DNA of 64,000 nucleotides, taken from Trissonchulus latispiculum (Eukaryota > Nematoda > Enoplea > Enoplida > Ironidae). The position numbers were made by a program, and so were the translations under genes. The notes beneath the pieces were generated by a model. The model was not told where the DNA came from and made no database searches. It saw nothing but the letters and a program-made list of their open reading frames with translations. The stretch is taken from the NCBI GenBank assembly GCA_030248195.1, contig JASAND010030881.1, forward strand, positions 1 through 64,000, in the 5' to 3' direction. How positions within the stretch are numbered: position 1 is the first letter of the stretch; each line of letters opens with the position of its first letter. Below, in pieces: positions 63,676-64,000 of the stretch.

Positions 63676-64000
63676 GGTGGTAGTACCACTAGCGGGATTT
63701 TCTGCATGGTTTTGGTATGAATAAAGAAATCTTGACAAAATTTCAGGAGAAGTAAGCAAGGATGGCAGGGAGCACATAATTGTGTCAGCGAGCACATAAT
63801 TGGCTAGCTACCATCATGGCTTTGCGCATGCGCAAATAATCAAAATTTTATCTAAGCTTTATATGACACATTTGACTTAACCACGTAAAAGAGCGCAGAA
63901 AGCGCTTTAAAATTATGTGCATATCACTTCTGTACGTGGTTTCTATCAAAAGTTACAGGTGTTTTTAGATGTTGCGGAATTACGTTGACCGTTTGCACAC

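Overview
This is a eukaryotic, almost certainly invertebrate animal, genomic window. It has spliced genes with short introns, TATA-box promoters and AATAAA signals, and dense transposon debris. I cannot name the species. Only two host genes are supported: two otopetrin-family (proton channel) paralogues on the + strand. The last exon of the first lies at about 2018-2925. The second is a multi-exon gene from about 20128 to 24536 whose exon phases all agree.

Between them lies a Polinton/Maverick element of 13.1 kb (7012-20127) with 77-bp terminal inverted repeats. Every recognisable gene in it is an open frame. On the - strand is a protein-primed family B DNA polymerase with N-terminal zinc fingers. 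On the + strand are an exonuclease-like protein of unknown function, a small secreted or membrane protein, an unknown protein, a packaging ATPase, two small membrane-active-type proteins, a basic protein, an integrase with a chromodomain, a penton-like minor capsid protein, the double jelly-roll major capsid protein and an adenain-like cysteine protease. Together these can in principle replicate, integrate, assemble, package and mature a virion. The right end abuts a short exon of the second otopetrin gene. The protease has a cysteine where the catalytic acid is expected.

The rest (1-7000, and 24.5 kb to the end) is layered repeats. I could delimit many non-autonomous DNA transposons by inverted ends plus target-site duplications: hAT-type elements whose subterminal regions are tandem arrays (GATCGG, GGGTACCCGC, CTCGGT); a CAAGAG...CTCTTG family with 7-bp duplications; TGTCACGG and CTGG...CCAG families with 5-bp duplications; TTAA-target elements chained through shared TTAA sites, including a 2-kb palindrome; and a MULE-type element with an internally deleted FLYWCH/MULE transposase and a perfect 10-bp duplication.

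From 38 to 53.5 kb there is a foldback element built from 53-bp repeats. Several satellite arrays (periods about 120 and 150 bp) share a module. A 3.5-kb satellite-carrying insertion interrupts one array without any duplication and ends in an 11-bp-stem hairpin seen at two further places. That layout resembles satellite-bearing Helitron-like elements of other invertebrates. No tRNA, rRNA or CRISPR was recognised.
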